Shown here: in pieces, positions 17,886-26,696 of the stretch
Numbering within the stretch: the first letter of the stretch is position 1
How the letters are laid out: each line of letters begins with the position of its first letter
Source of the DNA: Bacillus benzoevorans
GTDB lineage: Bacteria; Bacillota; Bacilli; Bacillales; Cytobacillaceae
Length of the DNA stretch: 64,000 bases
Reading direction: 5' to 3'
Assembly: GCF_014207535.1 (NCBI RefSeq)
Contig: NZ_JACHGK010000001.1
Coordinates: 595,404-659,403, forward strand
Translations under genes and position numbers: made by a program
The notes under the pieces: generated by a model
Databases searched by the model: none
What the model was told of the DNA's origin: nothing
The model's input: the letters and a program-made list of their open reading frames with translations, nothing else

Positions 17886-18590
17886 ATGGATTTTGTACAC
17901 GGCCAGGAACATCTTACATCGATTCAATGGGCATTTCGGGCAGTTATTGCCTACTTCTTTCTCCTCATTGCAGCGAAAATGATGGGACAGCGTGCTATTT
18001 CCCAGCTGCGGCTCATTGATTTTATCATGGCTTTGGTGTTAGGAAATATCATTGCGCATCCTTTATCAGACGCAAGATCAGCCTTAAAAGGAGCGATGAT
18101 AACTACCACTGTCCTCGTTGTCTTATATCTGTTGAGTGTATGGCTTATTTTGAGAAACCAGGGGCTAAGAAGTGTTGTTCAGGGGAAGCCATTTCCGTTG
18201 ATAAAAAATGACCAGATTCTGGTGAAGAATTTGGCGAAGGCGAGAATATCAATTGATTTCCTTTTATCAGAATTAAGAAAGAAGCAAATTACTGATGTTC
18301 AGCAGGTGGCCCTTGCCTTATGGGAACCAGATGGCAGCATTTCTCTTTTTTTAAAACCGCAGCATCAAACGGTAACACAAACAGATATAGCGCTGCCCGT
18401 AAAATCCTTTGATTTACCGCGGACGATTGTGAAGGAAGGGAAGCTGGATTTTCAAGCATTGCAGGAATTGGGAAAAGATGAATCCTGGGTAGAAAGCAAA
18501 CTAAAAACGGAGCATAATGAAGAGGTACACAATATTTTACTGGCTACGATCGACCAAGCTGACAGCGTAAGAGTTTTTCTCTATCACTGA
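17886..18590 (+). CDS. DUF421/YetF-type membrane protein
   Basis: A 234-residue protein with three N-terminal transmembrane helices, the signature MGQRAISQLRLIDFI...GNIIAHPL, and a soluble C-terminal part (HDQ..LLSELRKKQI..VQQVALALWEPDG). This matches the YetF/YrbG/YkjA group (DUF421), several of which are made during sporulation or affect the spore membrane. ATG 17886 follows AGGGGTG by eight bases; the in-frame GTG 17877 overlaps that site. Probably monocistronic. Confidence 0.85.
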   Translation: MDFVHGQEHLTSIQWAFRAVIAYFFLLIAAKMMGQRAISQLRLIDFIMALVLGNIIAHPLSDARSALKGAMITTTVLVVLYLLSVWLILRNQGLRSVVQGKPFPLIKNDQILVKNLAKARISIDFLLSELRKKQITDVQQVALALWEPDGSISLFLKPQHQTVTQTDIALPVKSFDLPRTIVKEGKLDFQALQELGKDESWVESKLKTEHNEEVHNILLATIDQADSVRVFLYH

Positions 18591-18659
18591 CCACTTTTTT
18601 TATCCATTGATAAGATGAAGGGGGAGAGTGGCAGAGGGAAATCAAGAGCAATTTTCTGT

Positions 18660-18694
18660 AAAAAAAACTGCCGTCCTACTATGGTGGCAGTTTA
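18660..18694 (-). terminator. Terminator of the NERD-domain gene
   Basis: On the minus strand AAACTGCC pairs with GGCAGTTT, followed by TTTTT. The complement lacks a T run, so it serves the minus-strand gene. Confidence 0.75.
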
Positions 18695-18711
18695 ACAGCA
18701 AGAAGCCTTCC

Positions 18712-19377
18712 TCACATGGAGGATTTCTTGTTTCGCGATTTATATTGGTTGATGTCAGTAATAAGATGATATTGGTTTCTTCTATGCTTGATGCTTTTTT
18801 CCAAATACGGTGAGGAAAGGAGATCTTTAATTGCCTTCCTCTCTTTATAGTAAACAAAGATATCCTTAGATTCATGCTGGAGTACCCAAGATAGTTTGAA
18901 TCTCTTTATTACTTGTGCTTTTTTTATCGGTTTCTCTAATTTCAAATGAGAACGCTTTCCAAAAACAATGACAGAATGAACTGGAATATTATGTAACGCA
19001 TCCCTTAAATAATAATGAAGTTCTTTGATGAGCTGATTATTTTGCAGGATGGGATTATAGAAATTCTCCGGATGGTCAGCAACAATCTGGGTCCAATATT
19101 TACTGTTTTCTGATCCCTTTATTACACCATTGTAATTTTTCGTTTCAATGACATAAAGTCCATTTTGATTAATGACGATATGATCGATTCGTACAGACGA
19201 GCCATTTTTTTTCGGTATGTATACATCATGCAACACAATACAATTTTCGGGCAGCTTATTTAATAATTTGGTAACGTTATTGTCTTCAAACCGTTCGGTT
19301 ATTTTTTGTGGACTTCTTCTTTTTTGCCAATAGATGAATACGATGATGATACCAGATAGCAAGAACCATAACTTCAT
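18712..19377 (-). CDS. NERD-domain membrane-anchored protein
   Basis: A 221-residue protein with an N-terminal hydrophobic anchor (WFLLSGIIIVFIYW) and a NERD domain. The conserved core RIDHIVINQNGLYVIETKNYNG carries the Asp and E-x-K of a PD-(D/E)XK nuclease-like site. NERD proteins are inferred nucleases or nucleic-acid processing factors; the substrate is unknown. The C-terminus is basic. Monocistronic, with its own terminator. Confidence 0.85.
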   Translation of the reverse strand: MKLWFLLSGIIIVFIYWQKRRSPQKITERFEDNNVTKLLNKLPENCIVLHDVYIPKKNGSSVRIDHIVINQNGLYVIETKNYNGVIKGSENSKYWTQIVADHPENFYNPILQNNQLIKELHYYLRDALHNIPVHSVIVFGKRSHLKLEKPIKKAQVIKRFKLSWVLQHESKDIFVYYKERKAIKDLLSSPYLEKSIKHRRNQYHLITDINQYKSRNKKSSM

Positions 19378-19542
19378 CTGAGGCCCCTCCCCTGTAAACG
19401 TTTTCCTTAATTACAGAATATCATAATTTTTAGAATATCCTTTTTGACAGATTATTTAGAATTTGACCCGCTAAAGCGTTATTTGTGGGCAGAATTATAT
19501 CATATTACAAATCAAGCAGAAAAAATCATTAAAAATATATGA

Positions 19543-19583
19543 TAAAAAAGAAGGTGATAACCAGTATCATGCTGATTATCACC
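19543..19583 (-). terminator. Terminator of the FUSC gene
   Basis: GGTGATAA and TTATCACC pair across a 15-base loop; on the minus strand a TTCTTTTTT tract follows. Confidence 0.8.
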
Positions 19584-19606
19584 AAAAATACAAACGAGCG
19601 TATTGA

Positions 19607-21574
19607 TCAAGAAAATTCCTTTGGCAGATTTCGGAGCATCAGTGACTTTTGCAAAGTTTTGAGCTCTTGTTGGATTCCCGGCCAGCCCGGTATTTCGGGT
19701 ACTGTTTTTACGGCGGGTGATATCTTTCGGTCTGCGGCATTTGCCATCGATTCGCAAGAATACAGCAATTGGGCTAGGGATTCATCGGAAAGGATTGGAC
19801 GGCTTTTTTGTTCAGAGCATGAATCCAGTAAATAGGCTAAATGATCCAAGGTGAAGATGACCGCCCAATAATATTCCAGTGCTTTCCGGTTTTTCGGAAT
19901 CTCACCAGCTGCGGTATCGTAAAGGGTTTTTAAGTTATTTAGGTTCGTGCGCATTTTCATTTTTTCTCTAGAGCCATCGGTCTTAAAATCTGGACCTTGA
20001 TCAGAGAAAAGGACGAGCAGGAATTGTGCCTGACTGCGAATCGTTTTTGAGATTAAATGCGGGATTCTGCTGGAAGCAGAGCGCCTTCCGACGAGAAAAA
20101 CCCCAATAAGGCCTATCGCGCTTCCAAGCAGGATATCAATTAATCTTGCTGAGGCGAAATAGGAAAAACTGAAACTTGCGTGACTGGTGCTTTCTGCCAT
20201 CAGTAATGCGTTCGGCGTGAAAAATAATGCAGCTAAACCGTAATTTTTGACAATGAAAAGCTCGGTTATGGAGGTCAGCAGAAATACGAAAAAGGCAATC
20301 ATATACCCATTAGGGTGTGTCGCAAGAATGACCCCTGCGATTAAAATCCCTAACACCGTACCAACACCTCTTTGAATGGCCCGGTGAAAGGTAGCAACAA
20401 TGGTCGATCCTGCCATTACTGCTACACAGCTTAGCGGCACCCAATAGGAGCGGGCAAATTCAAATTCATAGGCAATTATCCCTGCTAAAATGGTTACTAC
20501 TCCAAATCTAAGTGCCGAAATAAAAACAATCGAGTTTTTATCAAAGGCACCCATGATAATGGTCTTAAACGAGGGCTTCGAGATTTGTATAACCAGATCG
20601 ATCTTCTTGTCAGGTTCATTTAAGACAGCGTCAGCATCAAATATTCTGCTAAATAATCCAAAAACGGTCTCATCCATCTCAAATGGCAGCAATATTTTCT
20701 TTGTGGGATGACTGTTTTTCTTTTTCTCATCAAGTAAATGGGCAATGTGGCGGACAAATTGTCCCGCCTCGTCTGGCAGCCTTGATTTACTTTCTGAAAA
20801 ATGCTCAATTATGTATAGAAAGATTACTTTAGCGTGATCATTTATGACATACAATCGTTTAAATCTCTCTGTGCTTCTCCAAGGAATATGACCGGCAGCA
20901 AGTGTTTCTTCGCCTTCTTTCAGAATCTGTATAACCTGATTCCTTGTTTTATTAAATTTTTCTGTTCCGACTGCGTCAATCAAATGGGCCAGTTCTATAT
21001 ACACCCTCTTTACGACACCAGTTTCCGGTCCATGGGGTTCAAATAGATAACCGATCATGGCGATCACCCAAGACAAGGCGCCGCCTAGAAAAACCAAACC
21101 GGCACGAAGTGGTGCTGCATCAGGATCCTCCGGCATCCCTGTTGTCATCGCAAAGACTAGGACAAAAAAGATCGCTGAGGGTCCGATTATTTTTAAAGCA
21201 CCAAAAATAAAGGTTGAAACGGCACCAATAATCCCAATAAGGACAGCAATCGCGAGCGGATGAGGAGCTGCCAGGGTCCCTAATGCGGTTAGTATCGTCA
21301 TCGCAATGACGACGGAAAATAATTTCTTTGCTCTTTGAGCATAAGGAATATTAAAGGTATAAAGATATGTGAAGCTTCCTAATCCAGCCATCAGACCATA
21401 TTCTAAATGACCAAAAAGCAACCCAATGATAATCGGGATGGATGCTGCCAGTCCTGCACAAAAAGCTTTTACCCATGGAAAAGGCTTTCGATTTACAGTC
21501 ATAGCCTGCTTTAATATTGATGGGGGTTTAGTCGGAATGGATGGCACTGTTTTTACGGCTTGTTTTTCGTTCAT
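19607..21574 (-). CDS. FUSC-family (fusaric-acid-resistance-like) exporter
   Basis: A 655-residue protein with two blocks of about five to six transmembrane helices each (about 35-185 and 345-495), separated by a cytoplasmic helical region and followed by a helical tail. This is the duplicated FUSC/aromatic-acid exporter layout (YccS/FusC type). Such proteins export aromatic acids or other toxic organic anions. It is not in an operon here. The in-window aromatic-ring enzymes make an aromatic substrate attractive, but this is inference. The ribosome site AAAGGAGAA is unusually far (about 14 bases) from ATG 21574. Confidence 0.85.
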   Translation of the reverse strand: MNEKQAVKTVPSIPTKPPSILKQAMTVNRKPFPWVKAFCAGLAASIPIIIGLLFGHLEYGLMAGLGSFTYLYTFNIPYAQRAKKLFSVVIAMTILTALGTLAAPHPLAIAVLIGIIGAVSTFIFGALKIIGPSAIFFVLVFAMTTGMPEDPDAAPLRAGLVFLGGALSWVIAMIGYLFEPHGPETGVVKRVYIELAHLIDAVGTEKFNKTRNQVIQILKEGEETLAAGHIPWRSTERFKRLYVINDHAKVIFLYIIEHFSESKSRLPDEAGQFVRHIAHLLDEKKKNSHPTKKILLPFEMDETVFGLFSRIFDADAVLNEPDKKIDLVIQISKPSFKTIIMGAFDKNSIVFISALRFGVVTILAGIIAYEFEFARSYWVPLSCVAVMAGSTIVATFHRAIQRGVGTVLGILIAGVILATHPNGYMIAFFVFLLTSITELFIVKNYGLAALFFTPNALLMAESTSHASFSFSYFASARLIDILLGSAIGLIGVFLVGRRSASSRIPHLISKTIRSQAQFLLVLFSDQGPDFKTDGSREKMKMRTNLNNLKTLYDTAAGEIPKNRKALEYYWAVIFTLDHLAYLLDSCSEQKSRPILSDESLAQLLYSCESMANAADRKISPAVKTVPEIPGWPGIQQELKTLQKSLMLRNLPKEFS

Positions 21575-21756
21575 ATAATTGTAAAGTTCTCCTTTCTACA
21601 CCAAAGGGACCTGTAGATGTTGGTGTAATTATAGTCCTTATTTAGCAAAAAGTGTATATAGTTAAGGTTAACTATTATATTATTTCATTGAAAGCTATCA
21701 CTTAGTCAAAGTATAGACTTCTTCTTTCTATCAAATAGATTTTCAGAGGTGAAGAC

Positions 21757-22206
21757 ATGGGGAAAAGGACATTATGGTTAATGATTGCTTCAGATAAAGC
21801 CGATACGTTCCGTTGGGAGCATATTATGGACGGCAGTTCTGTCCGTTGGAATATGCGCAACGTGTATCGTAATTTCAAAAATGCGCGAAAAGGGGATATC
21901 ATCCTATGCTATCGCGGCGGCAGTGTGCATAATGCTTTAGTCGGCATTGCGGTGGTAGAGGAGGAGTTTTTCGAAGAAAGCATTATCGTAAGGGGCGTTC
22001 GGGCCTTTAAAAAGGAAATCCCATATGATGACTATAAAAATACGCTTATTTATAAATCTACCCAGGCCGGAAGAATGAGAAACCGGGGCACCCTGTTTGC
22101 CGTAAATGATGAGTTTGTACAATGGGTAATCCATAGGCTGCTGGCAGACGGGGATGAAGAAAGTGCCGGCATTTTACGATTAGGGGAAGGTACCGAATGT
22201 CATTGA
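21757..22206 (+). CDS. EVE/PUA-like domain protein
   Basis: A 149-residue protein resembling the EVE fold: TLWLMIASDKADTFRWEHI...SVRWNMRNVYRNFKNARKGDIILCYRGG. EVE domains share the PUA beta-barrel and bind modified bases in DNA or RNA. The Trp/Arg-rich N-terminal half and the KGDIILCY segment are the main support; I am less sure of the C-terminal half. ATG 21757 follows AGAGGTG. It is convergent with the dehydrogenase gene. Confidence 0.6.
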   Translation: MGKRTLWLMIASDKADTFRWEHIMDGSSVRWNMRNVYRNFKNARKGDIILCYRGGSVHNALVGIAVVEEEFFEESIIVRGVRAFKKEIPYDDYKNTLIYKSTQAGRMRNRGTLFAVNDEFVQWVIHRLLADGDEESAGILRLGEGTECH

Positions 22207-22208
22207 AT

Positions 22209-22262
22209 GCAAAAAAGTCACAAGCAGCATCCTCTTAATTAGGAGGAGCTGCTTGTGACTTG
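22209..22262 (-). terminator. Terminator of the aldehyde dehydrogenase gene
   Basis: AAGTCACAAGCAGC pairs with GCTGCTTGTGACTT with further pairing inside; on the minus strand TTTTTT follows. Very stable. Confidence 0.9.
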
Positions 22263-22277
22263 ATACGAATTTATATA

Positions 22278-23732
22278 TTATAATTTAATACAAACGTTTG
22301 ATAGTTCTGAATAGAATTCAAAGCTGTGAATTCCACCTTCACGGCCAATACCAGATGCTTTCATTCCGCCAAATGGTGTGCGTAGATCACGAAGGAACCA
22401 TGTATTTACCCAAATGATTCCAGCCTCAACTTCTTTTGCCACGCGGTGAGCACGACGTAAATCGTTTGTCCAGATTGAAGCACTTAAACCATAATCAGTA
22501 TCGTTCACTTGATCCAAAACATCTTCTTCTGTATCGAATGGAATAACTGTTACAACAGGTCCAAAGATTTCTTCATTCACAACGCGGCAATTACGGTCAA
22601 GCCCTGTGATAATTGTTGGTTCTAAGAAATATCCTTTTTCTAATCCTTCAGGACGTTTTCCGCCGGCAACAATTTCTCCGCCTTCTTCTTTTGCTAATTC
22701 AATGAAGCTTAGAACGCGTTCATAGTGGTCTTTACCGATTAATGCACCCACTTTTGTTGCTGGGTCAAATGGATCGCCGACAACTAATTCTTTTGTTTTT
22801 GCAACGAATTTTTCTAGGAACTCATCATATGCGGAGCGTTCTACATAGATTCTGGATCCGCAAAGACAAACTTCCCCTTGGTTAATAAAGCTTGATTTTA
22901 AAGTTGTTTCAATTACTTCATCTAAATCAGCATCAGCGAAAATGACGTTTGGATTCTTACCGCCAAGTTCGTATGAAAGTTTTTTCAATGTGTTAGCTGC
23001 AGACTTCATAATCGTTTGTCCAGTTACAGTTTCACCTGTAAAGGTAATAGCATCAACATCTTTATGTTCAGTAAGGGCTGTACCTACTAAACCACCAGAA
23101 CCATTGACGATATTGACAACACCATCCGGAACGCCAGCTTCCTTACAAATTTCCCCGATGATTGTCGCAGTTGTTGGAGTTAAACTTGCAGGTTTGATGA
23201 CAACTGTGTTACCAGCAGCAAGGGCTGGAGCAAGTTTCCAAGTCATTAATAATAAAGGAAGATTCCATGGGCTGATAATCCCAACAACCCCAACTGGACG
23301 ACGAATGGAATAGTTGAATGCTACATCGTCTGTTTCATATGCTTCTGTTCCAACTGAACGTAGGAAATCTGCAAAGAAATGAAAGTTAAATGCTGATCTT
23401 GAAATATCAATTGCAGTGGACAACCAGATTGGTTTCCCAGTATCTAATGATTCAAGACGTGCAAGCTCATCTTTTCTTTCCAAAATAATATCGCCAATTT
23501 TACGAATAACCGCGATTCTTTGATCTAATGTGAACTTTTTCCAAGGACCTTTTAATGCTTTTTTGGCAGCTGCAACTGCTGTGTCCACTTCTTCTTGGCC
23601 ACCTTGTGCAATAACGCTGATGACTTCCTCTGTTGCCGGGTTAATATTGTCTTTTACTTTTCCTGAAAGAGAAGGAACATATTCCCCGTTAATAAAATGT
23701 AAGCTGTCTACTGATTTTACTAAAGTACTCAT
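22278..23732 (-). CDS. 2-hydroxymuconic-semialdehyde-dehydrogenase-like aldehyde dehydrogenase
   Basis: A 484-residue NAD(P)-dependent aldehyde dehydrogenase. The cofactor site shows IISPWNLPL and FTGETVTGQ, the general base is Glu255 (YELGGKNP) and the nucleophile is Cys289 (NQGEVCLCGSRIY). The GEVCLCGSR spelling and the central NYSIRRPVGVVG segment are those of DmpC/XylG-type hydroxymuconic semialdehyde dehydrogenases and their betaine/5-carboxymethyl relatives, so the exact substrate is open. Its codon choice is strongly biased to GCA/ACA/GTT/GGT, unlike its neighbours, as seen in highly expressed genes. Monocistronic. Confidence 0.85.
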   Translation of the reverse strand: MSTLVKSVDSLHFINGEYVPSLSGKVKDNINPATEEVISVIAQGGQEEVDTAVAAAKKALKGPWKKFTLDQRIAVIRKIGDIILERKDELARLESLDTGKPIWLSTAIDISRSAFNFHFFADFLRSVGTEAYETDDVAFNYSIRRPVGVVGIISPWNLPLLLMTWKLAPALAAGNTVVIKPASLTPTTATIIGEICKEAGVPDGVVNIVNGSGGLVGTALTEHKDVDAITFTGETVTGQTIMKSAANTLKKLSYELGGKNPNVIFADADLDEVIETTLKSSFINQGEVCLCGSRIYVERSAYDEFLEKFVAKTKELVVGDPFDPATKVGALIGKDHYERVLSFIELAKEEGGEIVAGGKRPEGLEKGYFLEPTIITGLDRNCRVVNEEIFGPVVTVIPFDTEEDVLDQVNDTDYGLSASIWTNDLRRAHRVAKEVEAGIIWVNTWFLRDLRTPFGGMKASGIGREGGIHSFEFYSELSNVCIKL

Positions 23733-24011
23733 TGATCTGCCCCCTAAATTTATTGTAAATCAATCCTATGTATTCAATTTTTTTATAAGTGTGGATTGAT
23801 TATAGTGAGTTACGTTTTTCACAATGCAATCTCTGAAAATATAATATAATTAAAATGTTCAGATAAATATAGTGGAATTTCTCTATATGCAACAAGTTAA
23901 ATTTTTTTGTTCAAAATTACACAAATAATTATTCTTAGCAAATTGTTCGCAATATATTTATCCGGCATGGACATAATATATTCGATTAACTTTGAAAGGA
24001 TGGGATGTTTG

Positions 24012-24713
24012 ATGTCGTTAGAATGGTTTGACCGAGTATGCGGTGATCTTCAAGAACAATTGGAGTCTATTTGTGAGGAATACGATCAAGTTGGTCAAAT
24101 GAAAATAGAAAGATCCGCCAAACATCCACGAATAGAGTTTTTTGTTGAAACTGCAGATATCGTAACAGAGGAGCTGGAACGTGATTATTTTTGTACTCTT
24201 TTCTTTGACCCGGAGAACGAGGAGTTTTACATTGAATCCTTTGATGTTGACAGCGGACATCCGGCAAAAATTATTCTCACTGATATAGAGGAGATTGTTG
24301 CAGAAGTTCATGACAGCCTTCATGACTATTTCAATGATGAAGGATACGAACTGAGCGATGTAGAACATGAGACGGTGTTTGCTGATGATCACGATGAAGA
24401 ATATTATGAAGGTTTGCGTATGGATGATGGGAATATATTTGAAGAAATTGATGTAGAATGGACGACCCCAGAGGTTACAGCATTCCAACATGAGGATGAA
24501 GTAGAAGTTACTTATCAATTCGGTGTCATACAGGAGAGCGGTGATGGGGTATTAAAAAGAGTAAACCGGGTATGGAGTACAGATGATGAATTGATAAAAG
24601 ATGAGTCTCATTTTATTTTTAGCAAAGAAGAAGCCAGCACGATTATTGCGATGATTGCCAGCAATATGGAGCAATTAAGTGCGTTTGATGAAGGTAGTGT
24701 TCAATGGGAATGA
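24012..24713 (+). CDS. Acidic protein of unknown function
   Basis: A 233-residue, very acidic protein (many DE runs, such as DVEHETVFADDHDEEYYEG) with no membrane segment, signal peptide or motif that I recognise. ATG 24012 follows GAAAGGATGGG; an in-frame ATG at 24000 is part of that site. It is 75 bp upstream of ykuS and may be cotranscribed with it. Confidence 0.6.
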   Translation: MSLEWFDRVCGDLQEQLESICEEYDQVGQMKIERSAKHPRIEFFVETADIVTEELERDYFCTLFFDPENEEFYIESFDVDSGHPAKIILTDIEEIVAEVHDSLHDYFNDEGYELSDVEHETVFADDHDEEYYEGLRMDDGNIFEEIDVEWTTPEVTAFQHEDEVEVTYQFGVIQESGDGVLKRVNRVWSTDDELIKDESHFIFSKEEASTIIAMIASNMEQLSAFDEGSVQWE

Positions 24714-24788
24714 AGGTCTGCAGCACTTAAAAAATTGAATACATATTAAAGCGGGAAATGGGAAAATTAGTTAGGGAGGAGGTGTATA

Positions 24789-25037
24789 ATGATGCAAAGA
24801 ATCGGTGTTGAGGGATCATTGACTAATATTTCTGAAGCATTACGTGCGAAAGGCTATGATGTCGTAGAATTAAATGGCGGAAGTAATGTGCAAAACTGTG
24901 ATTGCTGTGTCATAACCGGTCTGGATTCGAATATTATGGGAATGCAGGATGTGCAAACCAGAGGTTCGGTGATTGAAGCAACCGGCTTATCTGCAGATGA
25001 GGTTATTAAACAAATTGAGAGTAAAACGAGACATTAA
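24789..25037 (+). CDS. ykuS: UPF0180 protein YkuS
   Basis: An 82-residue protein with the UPF0180 pattern: IGVEGSLTNISEALRAKGYDVVEL, then the cysteine-rich NCDCCVITGLDSNIMGMQD and GSVIEATGLSADEV. It closely follows B. subtilis YkuS in length and motifs. No function is established. The ribosome site TTAGGGAGGAGG is very strong. A terminator follows 80 bases after the stop. Confidence 0.9.
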   Translation: MMQRIGVEGSLTNISEALRAKGYDVVELNGGSNVQNCDCCVITGLDSNIMGMQDVQTRGSVIEATGLSADEVIKQIESKTRH

Positions 25038-25114
25038 ATTCGTTTTTTGAATTTATTAAATATAGTATCGGTTCTGTTGCAGTAGATCAGGAGAACCGTC
25101 TCATTCTATTTATT

Positions 25115-25142
25115 GGGTATCCGCTACGGATACTCTTTTTTT
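25115..25142 (+). terminator. ykuS terminator
   Basis: GTATCCG pairs with CGGATAC across a 3-base loop, followed by TCTTTTTTT. Confidence 0.85.
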
Positions 25143-25247
25143 GTCAAATTTTGCTTCAAAAGTCCAGCTCATGGTAATAATATCTACTTCTTTATACTTC
25201 TTTACACTGCCGCCATTATTATGTTAAATTAACTATAATAAAATAAG

Positions 25248-25347
25248 GTTATCGAGAGTGACAAAGAGAACTGGCTCCACGACGTCACTGCAACCTGCCT
25301 TTCGAGTAAGGTGCTTCAACCAGCAAAGCATGCCTTTGAATGATAAC
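25248..25347 (+). promoter_or_regulatory. SAM-I (S-box) riboswitch aptamer
   Basis: The closing helix is GTTATC (25248-25253) with GATAAC (25342-25347). Between them the S-box landmarks appear in order: GAGAG, AGAGAACTGGCTCC, GACG, GCAACC, AAGGTGCTTCAACC, GCAAAG and GAATGATAA. S-box RNAs bind S-adenosylmethionine and end transcription when it is abundant. A TATAAT at 25234 lies upstream without a clear -35. A terminator stem follows at once, so the control is likely by transcription attenuation of the 107-residue gene. Confidence 0.88.
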
Positions 25348-25355
25348 AATGAACA

Positions 25356-25396
25356 GGCTCTTTGTTGCATCCTAAGCAATGAATAGTCTTTTTTTG
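25356..25396 (+). terminator. S-box regulated intrinsic terminator
   Basis: GGCTCTTTGTTGC pairs with GCAATGAATAGTC (12 of 13, with G-T pairs), followed by seven T. It lies between the SAM aptamer and the 107-residue gene, as expected for an attenuator. Confidence 0.8.
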
Positions 25397-25444
25397 TTCC
25401 GTTTTTTCTTTGATAACCTGAAATTTTATAAAGGGGAGATAAAC

Positions 25445-25768
25445 ATGAACATTAGCGGAGTGATTAGGGGATACATGTCTAAAAACATGGGTGTGGAAGA
25501 ATTTATTGTACACGTAGCAACGTTAATGGAAAAGCAATTGAAGGAATGGGACGAAAACTATGAAGTTTATGTTATGAAACTGACAGACTATGAGTTTATT
25601 GTAAAAAATAATGATACGTATTACGGAGTAGATATTTCCGCAGATGAAATTGCTGAATTGCAAAATAAGAACCCGTTTGCCCTTGATAAAAAATTATGGA
25701 TAGAATTAGAACACCAGGGACTAAATATTTTACGAGGGTATGGGGATTATCTTGATAAGGTTTTTTAA
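25445..25768 (+). CDS. SAM-riboswitch-controlled protein of unknown function
   Basis: A 107-residue soluble, acidic protein (VEEFIVHVATLMEKQLKEWDENYEVYV...YYGVDISADEIAELQNKNPFALDKKLW). I recognise no domain, catalytic motif or membrane segment. Being behind an S-box, it should be made when SAM is low, so a role in methionine, cysteine or SAM economy is inferred. ATG 25445 follows AAAGGGGAG. It is the only gene before the next terminator. Confidence 0.75.
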   Translation: MNISGVIRGYMSKNMGVEEFIVHVATLMEKQLKEWDENYEVYVMKLTDYEFIVKNNDTYYGVDISADEIAELQNKNPFALDKKLWIELEHQGLNILRGYGDYLDKVF

Positions 25769-25847
25769 TTAATTTTTTATATAAATCAGAAGCGAATGAT
25801 CTAAGGCAAAGTATGGTGCTTCAGGGAACAAATAATACGATATTGAC

Positions 25848-25881
25848 ACCTCTTTTGTAACCATTACAAAGGAGGTTTTTT
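25848..25881 (+). terminator. Terminator after the S-box gene
   Basis: ACCTCTTTTGTA pairs with TACAAAGGAGGT (12 pairs, one G-T) across a 5-base loop, then TTTTT. It separates the S-box transcript from the large RNA. The stem also looks like a ribosome site for a 15-codon frame at 25883, which I do not consider a gene. Confidence 0.8.
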
Positions 25882-25977
25882 AATGAATAGGCATAATATA
25901 AAGTACAGGGAACAAATGAGTGGTATTTAATTAACAGAATATTCACAGGTTAAGCGGTTACAAAAGGAAAAGGGTGT

Positions 25978-26548
25978 TATACTAAGAGTGTAGAAAAGAT
26001 ATAAAAAGCCATTTAAAGCTTAACACTTTTGGAGGCTCAACCATATAGTGTTCGTTCCGGTAAGTGGAAGTGAACGAAAAGCTATATCTCTTCAAAATCA
26101 AGTGAGGATGAAGAGGGGCTAAAACAATTGAATACAAGGGAGGTATTCAAACGGAATAGAGTAATCGAATAAGCTAATCAGTTTGAAGATAATCATAATA
26201 GAAATTGAAGCTTCGTTCGAAGTAGAAGTGGCAATATCAATTATGGCGAACCGAATGGCATGAAAAGCGCAGAAGAAAGCTCTAGGCCAAAAATCAAGTT
26301 ACTAATAAATGTGAGACAAACGTTTCACAAAAGGTAAAATGATTGGAATCCCTGTTACCCTTGACCTGTAAAAAATCGTTAAATTGGTAAGTAATATGAA
26401 ATGCGGGACAAACACAAGTTGGCAGTATAGCCCTAGTAGTGAAAAAGAGTTTCACTACATGAAAAATTGTTCGCATACAGCCAATATCGATGGTTGGGTC
26501 TCCAAAAGTGTTAAATGAAAATCCTCTAAAAATAGAGGATTTTTTTTT
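25978..26548 (+). ncRNA. Large structured RNA of unknown class, copy A
   Basis: The core is 26020-26514. Its ends pair over 25 bases: TTAACAC plus TTTTGGAGGCTCAACCAT (26027-26044) with ATGGTTGGGTCTCCAAAA (26490-26507) plus GTGTTAA. Inside are TTCGTTC/GAACGAA (26051-26057/26072-26078), CTCTTC/GAAGAG, TTGAATAC/GTATTCAA, TTGGC-GTAT/ATAC-GCCAA (26419-26428/26475-26484) and GTAGTGAAA/TTTCACTAC (26436-26444/26450-26458). A TG-extended -10 TATACT at 25978 and a terminator hairpin at 26521-26548 bound it. No protein frame with a ribosome site spans it. A diverged second copy lies at 57859-58317 and keeps the helices by paired changes. I cannot assign it to OLE, ROOL, GOLLD or another known large RNA by eye. 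Confidence 0.8.
26521..26548 (+). terminator. Terminator of large RNA copy A
   Basis: ATCCTCT pairs with AGAGGAT across a 6-base loop, followed by eight T, six bases after the closing helix of the RNA. Confidence 0.9.
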
Positions 26549-26696
26549 GTAATGGAAAGAATAGAGTAAAGGAAATTGTACGTGTATAAGCTTTGTCTGT
26601 AAGTTTTTAAATAATTATGAAAAATGATCAGTGTTTCTGATTTTGCAGTAAAATAATGTTAAAGTAGTATAATAATGTAATAGATGGGGTGGGGAG

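Noticed and set aside
18628..18813. Open frame on the plus strand with some coding look
   Set aside because: It runs through the minus-strand terminator and the antisense of the NERD gene, without a ribosome site.
25883..25930. 15-codon frame behind AAAGGAGG
   Set aside because: The apparent ribosome site is the 3' arm of a perfect terminator hairpin, and the peptide has no distinctive content.
25978..26548. OLE RNA identity for the large RNA
   Set aside because: No OapA-like gene is adjacent, the RNA is shorter than OLE, and there are two copies; still to be tested with a covariance model.
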